Assembly (NCBI RefSeq): GCF_014698505.1
Contig: NZ_JACJTD010000003.1
Coordinates: 62,001 to 126,000 of the forward strand
DNA: 64,000 nucleotides
Reading direction: 5' to 3'
DNA from: Nostoc foliaceum FACHB-393
Lineage (GTDB): Bacteria; Cyanobacteriota; Cyanobacteriia; Cyanobacteriales; Nostocaceae
Shown: in pieces, positions 44,701 to 53,536 of the stretch
How positions within the stretch are numbered: position 1 is the stretch's first letter
Layout: the number at the start of each line of letters is the position of its first letter
Notes under the pieces: model-generated
Database searches by the model: none
Seen by the model: the letters and a program-made list of their open reading frames with translations, nothing else
Told to the model about the DNA's origin: nothing
Made by a program: the position numbers and the translations under genes

Positions 44701-45007
44701 AACACTCGATGAATTTGAAGAAGAATACTTCCGTAACAACCCGGAAGAAATCGACGATTATTTGACCCAGATATTTCAAGAATATTCAGAAGACAACCAT
44801 TCCGGCGCATTATTGGCATCCTTGCGCGTTGTTGCTCGTGTACGCGGAATTAGTGAGATAGCCGAGCAAACAGGCATTACACGCCGGAGATTGCAAAAAG
44901 CCTTATCCAGCAATGGCAACCCGCGCCTTGAAAACGTCAATTCCATCATGAAGGCGCTGGGATATTGTCTTACGCCGCAAAAAATCATGTCTCCAGCGAC
45001 AGAGTGA
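44687..45007 (+). CDS. Orphan HTH antitoxin (HigA2-like addiction module antidote)
   Basis: 106 residues with a C-terminal HTH: GISEIAEQTGITRRRLQKAL followed by NVNSIMKALGY, the signature of the putative addiction-module antidote family. The N-terminal part (RTLDEFEEEYFRNNPEEIDD) is an acidic helix that would bind the toxin. GTG 44687 has AAGGAG at 44671-44676. Its toxin partner upstream is broken, so it survives as an orphan and may still repress its own promoter. Confidence 0.82.
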   Translation: MRKFRTLDEFEEEYFRNNPEEIDDYLTQIFQEYSEDNHSGALLASLRVVARVRGISEIAEQTGITRRRLQKALSSNGNPRLENVNSIMKALGYCLTPQKIMSPATE

Positions 45008-45056
45008 ATCACAACAGTAATTATCGATTGTGACATTATTGGGTGCAGAATGTGGG

Positions 45057-46118
45057 TTACAAATAATTTTTGCGATAGTAAGCTTGATATTCCGCAGACA
45101 GCAGAGGTTCCCACCAATCACGATGATTGAGATACCATTCAACTGTTAAACGTAAACCCTCAGCAATCGTTACTGAAGGTGTCCAACCAAGCTGAGTTTT
45201 AATCTTGTTCGCATTAATTGCATATCTCCGATCATGTCCCTGTCTATCCTTGACAAAAGTAATCAATTCTTTTGCCGGACGCACTGGTAAATCAGACGCT
45301 AATTCGTCCATCATTTGACACAAAAGTTGCACCAGATTGAGATTTTCTACCTCATTGTTACCACCAATATTGTATGTTTCTCCTGGTTGACCATGATTAA
45401 TTACCACATCTAAAGCACGACAATGATCGCCTACATAAAGCCAATCGCGGACATTTTTACCATCACCATAAACAGGTAATGGCTTACCTATCAAAGTGTT
45501 GATGCACATCAAAGGAATTAGCTTTTCGGGGAACTGATAAGGGCCGTAATTATTAGAACAATTTGTGATAATTGTCGGGAGGTTGTAAGTATGGTAATAA
45601 GCACGCACTAAGTGATCACTACCGGCTTTTGAGGCTGAATAGGGACTATTGGGAGCGTAAGGTGTAGTTTCACAAAAAGCTGCATCATCTGGGCCCAAAC
45701 TACCGTAGACTTCATCAGTAGAAACGTGTAGAAAACGATAATCAGATGGCTGTGCTTTTGTCTCCCAATGTTGCCGAAAAGCTTCTAGCAGGGTGAAAGT
45801 TCCTACCACATTAGTTTGGACAAAAGCCGCTGGCCCAAGAATCGAACGATCAACATGAGATTCAGCAGCAAAATGGGCGATGGTATCTATATTTTCGGTT
45901 GATAATAACTCGTCTATGATGGTGCGATCGCAAATATCCCCCTGTACAAACCGGAAATTCTCTCTTCCCTCAACCAGCGCCAAATTCAGACGATTTCCCG
46001 CGTAGGTAAGCGCATCCAACACCACCACCCGGTCATCTGGATAAACCTGACACCAGTGATGGACAAAATTCGCCCCAATAAACCCCGCACCCCCAGTAAC
46101 TAATAACCGCCGACTCAT
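45057..46118 (-). CDS. rfbB: dTDP-glucose 4,6-dehydratase
   Basis: 353-residue short-chain dehydrogenase making dTDP-4-keto-6-deoxyglucose for deoxysugars of lipopolysaccharide or exopolysaccharide. The NAD-binding motif GGAGFIG is at 9-15, the catalytic STDEVYG near 133-139 and the YxxxK pair in YSASKAGSDHLVRAYYHTY near 160; RDWLYVGDHCRAL supports the RfbB subtype. The C-terminus (YQAYYRKNYL) is normal. It precedes a glycosyltransferase on the same strand separated by 52 bp, which suggests a small polysaccharide unit. No rfbACD genes are in the window. Confidence 0.95.
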   Translation of the reverse strand: MSRRLLVTGGAGFIGANFVHHWCQVYPDDRVVVLDALTYAGNRLNLALVEGRENFRFVQGDICDRTIIDELLSTENIDTIAHFAAESHVDRSILGPAAFVQTNVVGTFTLLEAFRQHWETKAQPSDYRFLHVSTDEVYGSLGPDDAAFCETTPYAPNSPYSASKAGSDHLVRAYYHTYNLPTIITNCSNNYGPYQFPEKLIPLMCINTLIGKPLPVYGDGKNVRDWLYVGDHCRALDVVINHGQPGETYNIGGNNEVENLNLVQLLCQMMDELASDLPVRPAKELITFVKDRQGHDRRYAINANKIKTQLGWTPSVTIAEGLRLTVEWYLNHRDWWEPLLSAEYQAYYRKNYL

Positions 46119-46170
46119 TAAATTTCCTCTCTTCTCTCTGTGTTCTCTGCGCCTCTGCGGTGCGTTTCTA

Positions 46171-47166
46171 TTACTTAAAATATTTCTTCCTCAGCTTCCC
46201 ATATATTCTCTGAGCGAGTAATTTCGCCACACGTAATTTCGTCAAACTCTTAATATTAGATGGTTGCTGGATCTTGTGATCAAAAAACTCATTTAACTCA
46301 TCCAAAATTACTTGGAAACGCTTAATAATATTTTCAGTTCGATATTCAGCCAGAAACTCTTCAGACAAACTAAAAGCTACTGAAGAATCAATCACCTTCA
46401 GAATCCGTTGGACATCATATTCTTGCGAATATCCAGCAATTTTATAGCAATTAAATCCAGGGTCTAAGTAATCAGCCAGTCCACCGTTGACACTAGAAAA
46501 TACTTGGCAACCACAGGCAAGAGCTTCCATTGGTTGTAGACCGAATCCTTCGCTAACACGCTGTTGCGCCCAGTACTCAGCCGAATCATAAAGATAAACC
46601 TTCGCTCGGTTGAATAGTCCAGGTAAATCCTCTATATATGAATCAACAACCAATACTTTACAACGTTTTTGCAACGCTGGAATCAATTCTTGAATTAAAT
46701 ACTCAGAAGACTTCCGAGCCTGAACTAAAACATCAATATCTCGTTCAAGACCTAAATTTTCAAACTCATCAGAAATTTGATTCGGCAAATAATAAATCAG
46801 GGAATTAGGTGATTTTTCTCCCCAATATCCCATTGTATAGCGGCTAACAGTGATGATCGGAATACTCGCAGGTAGCTTAAATGGATAACCTGCACTATGT
46901 GCATGGTAGACGACATTGTATTGCTTAAGTTTAACCACGAGTTGAGCTATATCAAATCCCCAACTGATGACAAAAATTACATCATTTAAATTTTCCTCTT
47001 TTAGCAAATCATCGATAAAAAGCTTACCTTTTTCGCGTTGGCGGTAAGTTACAACATCAGCACTACAGAACTGCTGCACCAGATTAAGTGCTTTTAACTC
47101 AGCCCAAAGACCACCACAGGCAAATTTGCCATCTGTACCGGGGAGTAAAAAGTAAAGCTTTCTCAT
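46171..47166 (-). CDS. Glycosyltransferase (GT4-like)
   Basis: 331 residues from ATG 47166 (MRKLYFLLPGTDGKFACGG). A Rossmann-type GT-B fold is suggested by VVYHAHSAGYPFKLPASIPI, VDSYIEDLPGLFNRAKVYLY and the donor-site motif EGFGLQPMEALACGCQVFSS, with glutamates spaced as in family GT4. The C-terminal tail is basic. Because it follows rfbB in the same direction it probably acts on a surface polysaccharide. The frame extends to a non-ATG start at 47202, which I reject. Confidence 0.82.
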   Translation of the reverse strand: MRKLYFLLPGTDGKFACGGLWAELKALNLVQQFCSADVVTYRQREKGKLFIDDLLKEENLNDVIFVISWGFDIAQLVVKLKQYNVVYHAHSAGYPFKLPASIPIITVSRYTMGYWGEKSPNSLIYYLPNQISDEFENLGLERDIDVLVQARKSSEYLIQELIPALQKRCKVLVVDSYIEDLPGLFNRAKVYLYDSAEYWAQQRVSEGFGLQPMEALACGCQVFSSVNGGLADYLDPGFNCYKIAGYSQEYDVQRILKVIDSSVAFSLSEEFLAEYRTENIIKRFQVILDELNEFFDHKIQQPSNIKSLTKLRVAKLLAQRIYGKLRKKYFK

Positions 47167-47196
47167 AATTTTTTTAAGGGAGTACCGCAAGGCGGA

Positions 47197-47227
47197 AGTC
47201 AAAAATCAAAAGTCAAAAGTCAAAAGT
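47197..47227. repeat. Heptamer tandem repeat AGTCAAA
   Basis: Four copies of AGTCAAA (one variant AATCAAA) immediately upstream of the glycosyltransferase gene. Confidence 0.8.
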
Positions 47228-47344
47228 AACTCATGCTTTAATTTTGGGCTTTCTGGCTGTAATCAAATGGTAGGTTTATTTCCGCCGACCTGTACTAGAT
47301 GGAGAAAAACTATGGAGAAAAATTTTTTGTCTCCCTCATCCCCG

Positions 47345-48052
47345 TCATCCGTACTCTTGCCAGCCCACTTTAACAAAATGTGCCTCACGCCCCCAAACAT
47401 CGCTTCTACGGGTAATATTTTCAATTGTTAGGTTAAAAGGAATGGCAGTTGTTAAGTAACGCTGTGCCATAGAACCTAAATCGGGTGCGAGTTCAGCGGC
47501 TGTCGTCGCTGCTAACCCCAAACCTATAAGTTGCTCGATTGGTCGAAATGGTAGTAGCAGATGCACACCGACAGCTAGTCCAGCGGTTAAGAGCATTGCT
47601 ACTGATAAATTGGTGCCACAACGGGGATGTACAGCCAAATCCCATTCTCCACTCGTGAGGCGATGTCGAGCCAGTATGACTGCACGCCGCAAATCACTAA
47701 TATTCACCTCACCATAAAGGTAAAATCCCTGCTCAGTAGACAAACCGCCTAATAGTTCGTTATCTAGTTGAACGTTAGTAGGTTCTCCTTTAGGAGAATA
47801 AGAACTTTTTGATTCGCTAAGAACCCAAACAGTAGCGTGTTCTAAGGCGTGAACCTGCCGTATCATTAAAATTTCTTGCAACCCTGGAATAAACGATAGC
47901 TGTCTGAGTAAGTCGGCATCTTGTGTGGGTTGCACAAAGTCTGAAAATCGGTCTTCAAGACTCGGAATTTTTTCAGATACAGGTGTCGTAAAATCAAAGT
48001 TAAAAAATTTAAAGGGAGACGAGCTACCCTGAAAAGAAGCGGAAGTATTCAT
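47345..48052 (-). CDS. DUF6391 family membrane protein
   Basis: 235 residues. The motif QVHALEHATVWVLSE (H68 and H72) is the family hallmark. NLSVAMLLTAGLAVGVHLLL and a second hydrophobic stretch (about 178-195) are the membrane part. The LEHATV histidines look able to bind a metal, but no enzymatic role is established. Start ATG 48052. The upstream 392-bp gap carries a strong structured hairpin at 48263-48325. Confidence 0.75.
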   Translation of the reverse strand: MNTSASFQGSSSPFKFFNFDFTTPVSEKIPSLEDRFSDFVQPTQDADLLRQLSFIPGLQEILMIRQVHALEHATVWVLSESKSSYSPKGEPTNVQLDNELLGGLSTEQGFYLYGEVNISDLRRAVILARHRLTSGEWDLAVHPRCGTNLSVAMLLTAGLAVGVHLLLPFRPIEQLIGLGLAATTAAELAPDLGSMAQRYLTTAIPFNLTIENITRRSDVWGREAHFVKVGWQEYG

Positions 48053-48262
48053 TGGAACACTACTCCCAAAGCCGATGGGGCAACATAGATTTCTTTCAAA
48101 TGTAACGCTTGTACCACTGAATTGTTGCTAATTTTTGTGGATGATTGTTGAGTTTGAGCATTGGGCATTGGTTATTAATTATTCTCCTCTGCCCTTCTGC
48201 TGCTGTGCGTAAGTTTTAAATCTGTTCTGCTGAATTTGGAAAGGAATTCTGATCTTTATAGT

Positions 48263-48325
48263 TTCCGAGTCCGAGGGTCAGCTGGCTCCATTAACATAAA
48301 CTCCGGCTGAGTGAAGGACTCGGAA
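48263..48325. other. Two-stem hairpin, possible structured RNA or terminator
   Basis: TTCCGAGTCC (48263-48272) pairs with GGACTCGGAA (48316-48325). Inside, TCAGCTGG (48278-48285) pairs with CCGGCTGA (48303-48310) with one G-T pair. A symmetric 5+5 internal loop separates the stems, and the top loop is 17 bases. It lies between two minus-strand genes and about 120 bp after the LuxR-type stop codon. On the plus strand it is followed by CTTTT. Confidence 0.5.
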
Positions 48326-48444
48326 CTTTTGGTAGAGTGTTCACACTGAAAACTTAGGCGTGAGGAGGGAAACAATCACTAAACCTCAAAATTGGCTTGT
48401 GAATATACCAGACCAAAGCAATTACCTTGCTACTAGTAAATTGT

Positions 48445-48708
48445 TTATTCGATCTGGTTAGGCAGAAGACAGCAATTGACATCATTCAAACAGACTTTGC
48501 CCCACTGTAAAGCCCAGCGGACAAGAGCTACTCGATTTTCTGTCTCGGTCTTTGTAAGAATATTACTGATATGGTTATCAACTGTACGCTTGCTAATCTC
48601 CAGTTTTCCTGCAATCTCTTGGTTAGTTAAGCCAGCGGCTACTAAGTCGATAATTTGCAGTTCTCTGTCTGACAGACTAACGGGGGTCTCAGACTTGCCA
48701 CCAGCCAT
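48445..48708 (-). CDS. Small LuxR-type HTH regulator, PedR-like
   Basis: 87 residues, essentially a lone GerE/LuxR HTH: SLSDRELQIIDLVAAGLTNQ then EIAGKLEISKRTVDNHISNI, followed by RVALVRWALQWGKVCLNDVN with a short tail CCLLPNQIE. Three cysteines sit in this tail. PedR of Synechocystis is a similarly small LuxR-type protein whose cysteine-dependent state responds to photosynthetic electron transport; the size and C-terminal cysteines fit. ATG 48708 is preferred over the upstream start at 48747. The orthology is inference. Confidence 0.82.
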   Translation of the reverse strand: MAGGKSETPVSLSDRELQIIDLVAAGLTNQEIAGKLEISKRTVDNHISNILTKTETENRVALVRWALQWGKVCLNDVNCCLLPNQIE

Positions 48709-49073
48709 GACTATTTCTATCCTCCCTTGGTATATGTACTTAATCACTCTTTCTAATTCTAGAAGATTCTTTTGTTGGGAGGGGTTTCAAGTGTTAGCAG
48801 TAATACGATTGTCAATATTTTCTTTGGATTTCAAGTTGCTAAGAATATAAAGCATAAATTTACGCCAGTCTTATATAATACAATTTTTTATAAAAATATT
48901 AAGAATAAATGCTTAGAAAATTTTAGTAATAATCAGAAGCATATAGATGTTACGGGAGTAGTAAAAATTGCTATTTAATTCTATGAAGGACTGGCGACAG
49001 ATTAGCAAGAATTGTTGTAGATTTTATACTGTAAATTCCTAATCCAAAATCGAAATCTAAAATCTAAAATGAA
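48709..49073. other. 365-bp divergent gap
   Basis: AT-rich region between the LuxR-type gene (-) and the kinase gene (+). Heptamer-like AATCTAA units lie at about 49040-49068, right before the kinase start. Nothing else recognised. Confidence 0.4.
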
Positions 49074-50051
49074 ATGAGCAATCCCCGTGTTTTGTGCCTC
49101 GGTGAAGTTTTGTTTGATTGTTTAGCCGATCAATTAGGGCTAAAGCTGGAAGAAGTGAAATCTTGGATTCCCTATCCAGGAGGGGCACCAGCTAACGTAG
49201 CCTGTGCTTTAGTCAAGCTGGGAACGCCAGCAGGATTTATCGGAGCCGTTGGTGAAGATGAACCAGGGAATGCACTGGTCAAGCTATTACAAGATGTAGG
49301 TGTAGATACAACGGGGATACAACGCCATCCCACGGCACCAACGCGGCAAGTTTATGTTACACGGGATCTGGCTGGCGATCGCACTTTCGCTGGATTTGGT
49401 CAGTATGACACCGCAGAATTTGCCGATACTCGCCTGCAAGCCAAACAATTGCCAAATTCGCTGTTTCAAGAGGCAGATTTTCTAGTTTTGGGTACTTTGG
49501 AATTAGCCTATCCTGAAAGTGAACAGGCAATTCACCGCGCCCTAGAGTTAGCAGAACATTATGACCTGAAGATTGTGCTGGATGTAAACTGGCGTCCTGT
49601 ATTTTGGGACGAACCAAATATTGCTCATCAAAAAATTCCAGAATTATTTAAGCGAGTCGATTTCCTCAAACTCTCCAAAGAAGAAGCTGAATGGCTATTT
49701 GAAACCGCAGATCCCGGAGCCATCACTTACCGCCTGGCTTCCATTGAAGGAGTACTAGTAACAGATGGAGAAAACGGTTGCAGCTACTGTCTGGGTGAGA
49801 ACGAAGGCAAATTACCTTCCTTTTCTATCCCTGTAGTTGATACAACTGGTGCAGGGGATAGCTTTTTGGCAGGATTCATCCACCAGTTGAGTCAGCATGG
49901 CATCCACAGCTTGCGGGATGCAGAAACAGCAAAACGCATCGTCACCTATGCCAGTGCTGTTGGGGCACTGACTACCATTAAACCAGGTGCGATCGCTTCT
50001 CAACCTACTGCTGCTGAAGTCGAAACTTTTCTAGCCTCACATCAACTTTAG
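49074..50051 (+). CDS. PfkB-family carbohydrate kinase, probably fructokinase
   Basis: 325-residue ribokinase-fold kinase. The N-terminal GEVLFDCLADQLG, the glycine motif YPGGAPANVACALVKLG near 34-50 and the C-terminal anion-hole motif DTTGAGDSFLAGF with catalytic D near 259 are intact. Sequence style matches bacterial fructokinases (fructose + ATP to fructose 6-phosphate), tied to sucrose use in Nostoc-type cyanobacteria. Its stop overlaps the end of the convergent gene by 4 bp. Confidence 0.9.
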   Translation: MSNPRVLCLGEVLFDCLADQLGLKLEEVKSWIPYPGGAPANVACALVKLGTPAGFIGAVGEDEPGNALVKLLQDVGVDTTGIQRHPTAPTRQVYVTRDLAGDRTFAGFGQYDTAEFADTRLQAKQLPNSLFQEADFLVLGTLELAYPESEQAIHRALELAEHYDLKIVLDVNWRPVFWDEPNIAHQKIPELFKRVDFLKLSKEEAEWLFETADPGAITYRLASIEGVLVTDGENGCSYCLGENEGKLPSFSIPVVDTTGAGDSFLAGFIHQLSQHGIHSLRDAETAKRIVTYASAVGALTTIKPGAIASQPTAAEVETFLASHQL

Positions 50052-50812
50052 GAACTAGCATAAGTAACTGGGATATCAGCCACTAAAGGCTGATACTCCT
50101 GGCTAGAAAATGGACGAAAATCTTCATCCCATTCTGCGGTCATATTGCACAATAAACGTAACTGGAGAGGTGTCGGTGCTGGGTTAACGCGCTCAACTTT
50201 CACTTTTAGAAGTTCTGAATTTTTGTTCTTGAGTTTAAAAACATCATCTACAATATATCGGGGGCAATAACCTACGATGTAATGATCCTCAGTACATAAA
50301 AGCAATGCACGCGGGTCATAGGGATTTTGAAATTCATTCGCTAAATATAATAGTTCACCCGTTTGTAATTGATTAATCCGTTCAGTTGCACAAGTAGGAA
50401 GGTGTCGCAGTCCATGTGCAAAAAAATGGATATGGTATAAACCATTCTCATCTGGTTCTGGACAGGGGAAAACTTCAAAATAATCTGTTACCTTGCGTCC
50501 ACCACTCCGAGAAAGAATGCTAACTGGATCGTCTTGTCCTTCTGGAATATTTAGCGATTCAATATAATCTTTGTAGTCAGGGCGAGAGCGTCGCATTAAT
50601 CGATTAGAAAACAAGGGGAAAAGTTCAACTGATGTGTATTCTTTGTTCAAGTCTGGGAAGGAATATAATAGCTGAAAATTATGTTCAGTTTTAGCTTTAA
50701 CAGCACCTTGCGTATATACAAACTGATATTTTTTCCCGTCAAATGTTAAGCGACCAATGGGAAGCCAAGCGCGACTTTTAGGATCTTGCCAAGCTAAAAA
50801 AAGTGTTTTCAT
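50048..50812 (-). CDS. HipS-like N-domain plus HIRAN domain protein
   Basis: 254 residues in two parts. About 1-95 (FLAWQDPKSRAWLPIGRLTF, then YSFPDLNKEYTSVELFPLFS) resembles the N-terminal subdomain of HipA, which in the split HipBST system is the separate protein HipS. About 125-215 is a HIRAN-type domain (LQTGELLYLANEFQNPYDPR, then IVGYCPRYIVDDVF); HIRAN domains are linked to DNA-end binding. Its ATG overlaps the stop of the HipA-like kinase as ATGA, so the two are co-translated. I infer a regulator or antidote of the kinase. Confidence 0.7.
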   Translation of the reverse strand: MKTLFLAWQDPKSRAWLPIGRLTFDGKKYQFVYTQGAVKAKTEHNFQLLYSFPDLNKEYTSVELFPLFSNRLMRRSRPDYKDYIESLNIPEGQDDPVSILSRSGGRKVTDYFEVFPCPEPDENGLYHIHFFAHGLRHLPTCATERINQLQTGELLYLANEFQNPYDPRALLLCTEDHYIVGYCPRYIVDDVFKLKNKNSELLKVKVERVNPAPTPLQLRLLCNMTAEWDEDFRPFSSQEYQPLVADIPVTYASS

Positions 50813-51720
50813 AGTAGGGTGTCTAGCAGCTTAGTTTGATTTAACTCCAATATCTTTTGTGCAAATTCAATTGCTGTTTGCGATATGCGATTAGATGGAA
50901 TACACTCAAAAAGCTCTAACGTATCATTGCTTGACACCCTTGCTAGATTATTTAACCATACCCTGGCTGCATCTGGATACCGTTGTTGCGCTTCACAAAA
51001 TGCATTAAAAGTCTTGAGAGTTTTTTGATCGCCAACTCTAGCATACAACGCAGAATTACATTTTTCTACATACGCTTGGATAGAAAAGCCAGCGTCTTTT
51101 GTGGTTAGTCTGTTTTTTCTTTTAGAATCAGACTCGTTTCGACCAAGACATGAGGCGTGGTCATAGGTTGGTGCTAGATAGATATTCTCTTCCAAACTGA
51201 TGAATGCCCAATTTTCATGGTGTCGATCACTATTCCCGATCCAAGCATCTAAAAGTAAATACCCAACAAAAGTTTCTGTCGCATAACTAATTCTCTCTGG
51301 TGGTGTCCAGTTTATAGGTAAATTAACTAAAGCATCTCCGATAGCATTGAATACATTATCAATTGTGTGTTGGGACAGGTCTTTAGAATCTTGTGGATAA
51401 TTAGATACTATGCGAGCCAGAATTTCATTACCAAGGGTCAAGCTTCCACCTTTTTGAGACGGTAAAAATGAGGGTGAAATGATGCCATTTTCGTCATTGT
51501 ATACCGCCAGTTCATAATAAGCATGAGGTAGCCCAAGCAACTCGCACAACTCGGCTGCAATCTTCTCTGCCCAATCTTCTCCTGTGTTTGGTCTAGCTTT
51601 CTTAAATAGACAACGACCTAGATCGTGATGACGAAACCAAAACTTTTCTTTTGTTCCCAAATCTTCATCAGCCTCTGGGGCATCTAGGGGAACCTCAATA
51701 AGAGGAAACTGCTCTGGCAT
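50809..51720 (-). CDS. HipA-like serine/threonine kinase, split form
   Basis: 303 residues. ATP-site lysine in RCLFKKARPNTG near 35, catalytic loop GNSDRHHENWAF near 173-184 and metal-binding YDHASCLG near 196-203 match the HipA kinase core. The N-terminal HipA subdomain is missing here and appears instead in the partner gene downstream. HipA kinases stop growth by phosphorylating glutamyl- or tryptophanyl-tRNA synthetase, but the target of this branch is unknown. There is no HipB-type HTH gene next to it. Start ATG 51720. Confidence 0.75.
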   Translation of the reverse strand: MPEQFPLIEVPLDAPEADEDLGTKEKFWFRHHDLGRCLFKKARPNTGEDWAEKIAAELCELLGLPHAYYELAVYNDENGIISPSFLPSQKGGSLTLGNEILARIVSNYPQDSKDLSQHTIDNVFNAIGDALVNLPINWTPPERISYATETFVGYLLLDAWIGNSDRHHENWAFISLEENIYLAPTYDHASCLGRNESDSKRKNRLTTKDAGFSIQAYVEKCNSALYARVGDQKTLKTFNAFCEAQQRYPDAARVWLNNLARVSSNDTLELFECIPSNRISQTAIEFAQKILELNQTKLLDTLL

Positions 51721-51784
51721 AATTTATGAGAAAGCCTGATTTAGAGCGAATTATTAACTTTATCTATGCTTAAATGTGTAACAA

Positions 51785-52465
51785 TCAATGGTTTGCTTTA
51801 GCTTGCTGCCATATAGTATCAACAGTCACAAACTCATAACCTTGTTGTAGCAGTTGCGGAATCAGAATTTGGATTGTGGCAGCAACATCTTGTCCACCAC
51901 AAGCACCATCATGCAAGACAATTATTGAACCATTTTTGACCTGCTCCATAATTCGCTCTACTACAGTGGTTACACCTGGTCGCACCCAGTCTTCTGGTAC
52001 AACACTCCACATAACTGGGCGGTAATTCCACTGGAAAAATAATTTTAAAGTAGCAGGTGTAAAAAAACCATTGGGGGGGCGGACATCTCGCACTTGTTCA
52101 GGTTGCAGGTTGCAGGCATTGTAGATAGCAACTTGGGTTTTTTCTAAACTGTCCTTCAGGTCATTTGGCGAAAGCATAGGAAAAGAGCGATGATCGTAAC
52201 CATGCAATCCGATCCAGTGTCCGCGATCGCTAACGGCTTTAGCAATGGCTGGTGAACGGTTGACGCAAACACCTAACCAAAAAAAACTCGCTGTAATATT
52301 GTAACGGTCTAACACTGCCAAGACTTCGGGGGTGTATTGAGGATGGGGCCCATCATCAAAGGTAAGTGCGATCGCTTTAGCATGGAGATTTCCATTCCAA
52401 AGGCAATTGGGAAAACTCGGCTGGAGAATGCGGTAGAAAATTGGGAATAGAGGTGCAAATTGCAT
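51785..52465 (-). CDS. Polysaccharide deacetylase (NodB domain)
   Basis: 226 residues. NodB homology domain with motif 1 TFDDGPHPQYTPEVL (metal aspartate), motif 2 HGYDHRSFP (H...H pattern), RPPNGFF as motif 3 and IIVLHDGACGG as motif 5. It removes acetyl groups from chitin-like or peptidoglycan sugars; the natural substrate here is unknown. ATG 52465 is chosen since AAAGG lies seven bases upstream; the TTG at 52489 is an alternative. No signal peptide is obvious, although FPIFYRILQPSFP is mildly hydrophobic. Confidence 0.9.
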   Translation of the reverse strand: MQFAPLFPIFYRILQPSFPNCLWNGNLHAKAIALTFDDGPHPQYTPEVLAVLDRYNITASFFWLGVCVNRSPAIAKAVSDRGHWIGLHGYDHRSFPMLSPNDLKDSLEKTQVAIYNACNLQPEQVRDVRPPNGFFTPATLKLFFQWNYRPVMWSVVPEDWVRPGVTTVVERIMEQVKNGSIIVLHDGACGGQDVAATIQILIPQLLQQGYEFVTVDTIWQQAKANH

Positions 52466-52671
52466 TTTGAGCCTTTCCGTAGCTTTCAAGAAATTTTATA
52501 CATTCATTTCTCAAAACCGTCTAATTTAAAATCTATATCTGACCTCATACTTGGGGGCTTTTAGACTTAACTATCCTATTTTGTAACAAAATCTGTAACA
52601 GCAATGTTATGGCAGGTAACTCTCGACTAAATTGGGGAGAAATCTACGAGTAATCCCTGACTAAAAGGGTA

Positions 52672-53508
52672 ATGTTGCTAAAAGATATACGTGATTATCA
52701 AATTCTCTTTCTGGGCTTATTTCTAGTCTTGGGAATCGGCACACGAGATTGGACGCTGCGACCAGAATTAATTGGGGTAGCGATCGCAACCAGTTTGGCA
52801 ACCCAATGGATATTGTCATTAGTTACTGGCAAAGAACAAATGGCAAATCTTCGGAGTGCTTTAATTACATCTCTGGGACTGGGCCTACTTTTGCGGGCTG
52901 ATCACTGGACAACAATGGCAATAGCCGCAGTAATTGCGATCGCCAGCAAATTTATCTTTCAAGTTGGTGATAAGCATTTCTTTAATCCTACCAATTTTGG
53001 CATCATATCTGCCTTGATTCTGACCCCTGATGCTTGGGTTTCGCCGGGACAATGGGGTGAAGAGTGGTGGTATGGGCTATTATTTGCCGGCACTGGCGGC
53101 ATGATTTTGCAGCGTGTTGGTCGCTGGGACACTACAGCAGCTTTTTTGGGTTCCTACTCCTTGCTAGAGGCGATTCGCAATCTCTGGCTAGGTTGGACTT
53201 GGGATGTTTACTGGCATCGATTGATGAGCGGGTCTTTGCTGCTGTTTGCCCTATTTATGATTACAGATCCGCGATCTATTCCTAATTCCCGAATTGGGCG
53301 TGTAGTTTGGGCAATCTGCATCGCCGGATTAACTTTTATCCTGCGAAATTATTTCTTTGTTTCCACAGCAGTTTTCTGGGCGCTGTTTGCCCTTGCCCCA
53401 TTGACTATCTTATTTGATGTTCTTTGGTTGGCCCCAAGGTTTGCTTGGCAAGAAGGGGATAAGGAAGCAGAGAAGGCGGAGGGAAAACTCTTAACTCTTA
53501 ACTCCTAA
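52672..53508 (+). CDS. Orphan RnfD-like membrane protein
   Basis: 278 residues, about eight hydrophobic helices. The KHFFNPTNFGIISALIL segment matches the flavin-attachment region of RnfD/NqrB proteins (S/T of the NPTNF type). No other rnf or nqr genes are near, so it is not a full Rnf complex. Pairing with a DUF2330 protein 28 bp downstream recurs in cyanobacteria. The last codons and the stop (KLLTLNS) lie inside a heptamer tandem repeat. Start ATG 52672 with AAAAGGG before it. Role in electron transfer is inference. Confidence 0.82.
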   Translation: MLLKDIRDYQILFLGLFLVLGIGTRDWTLRPELIGVAIATSLATQWILSLVTGKEQMANLRSALITSLGLGLLLRADHWTTMAIAAVIAIASKFIFQVGDKHFFNPTNFGIISALILTPDAWVSPGQWGEEWWYGLLFAGTGGMILQRVGRWDTTAAFLGSYSLLEAIRNLWLGWTWDVYWHRLMSGSLLLFALFMITDPRSIPNSRIGRVVWAICIAGLTFILRNYFFVSTAVFWALFALAPLTILFDVLWLAPRFAWQEGDKEAEKAEGKLLTLNS

Positions 53509-53513
53509 CTCAG
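53486..53513. repeat. Heptamer tandem repeat overlapping a stop codon
   Basis: Four AACTCTT/AACTCCT-type units. The RnfD-like gene reads through three of them and stops at TAA 53506-53508 within the repeat. Confidence 0.75.
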
Positions 53514-53536
53514 CACTAAAAAAGTAGAGGTATAAA

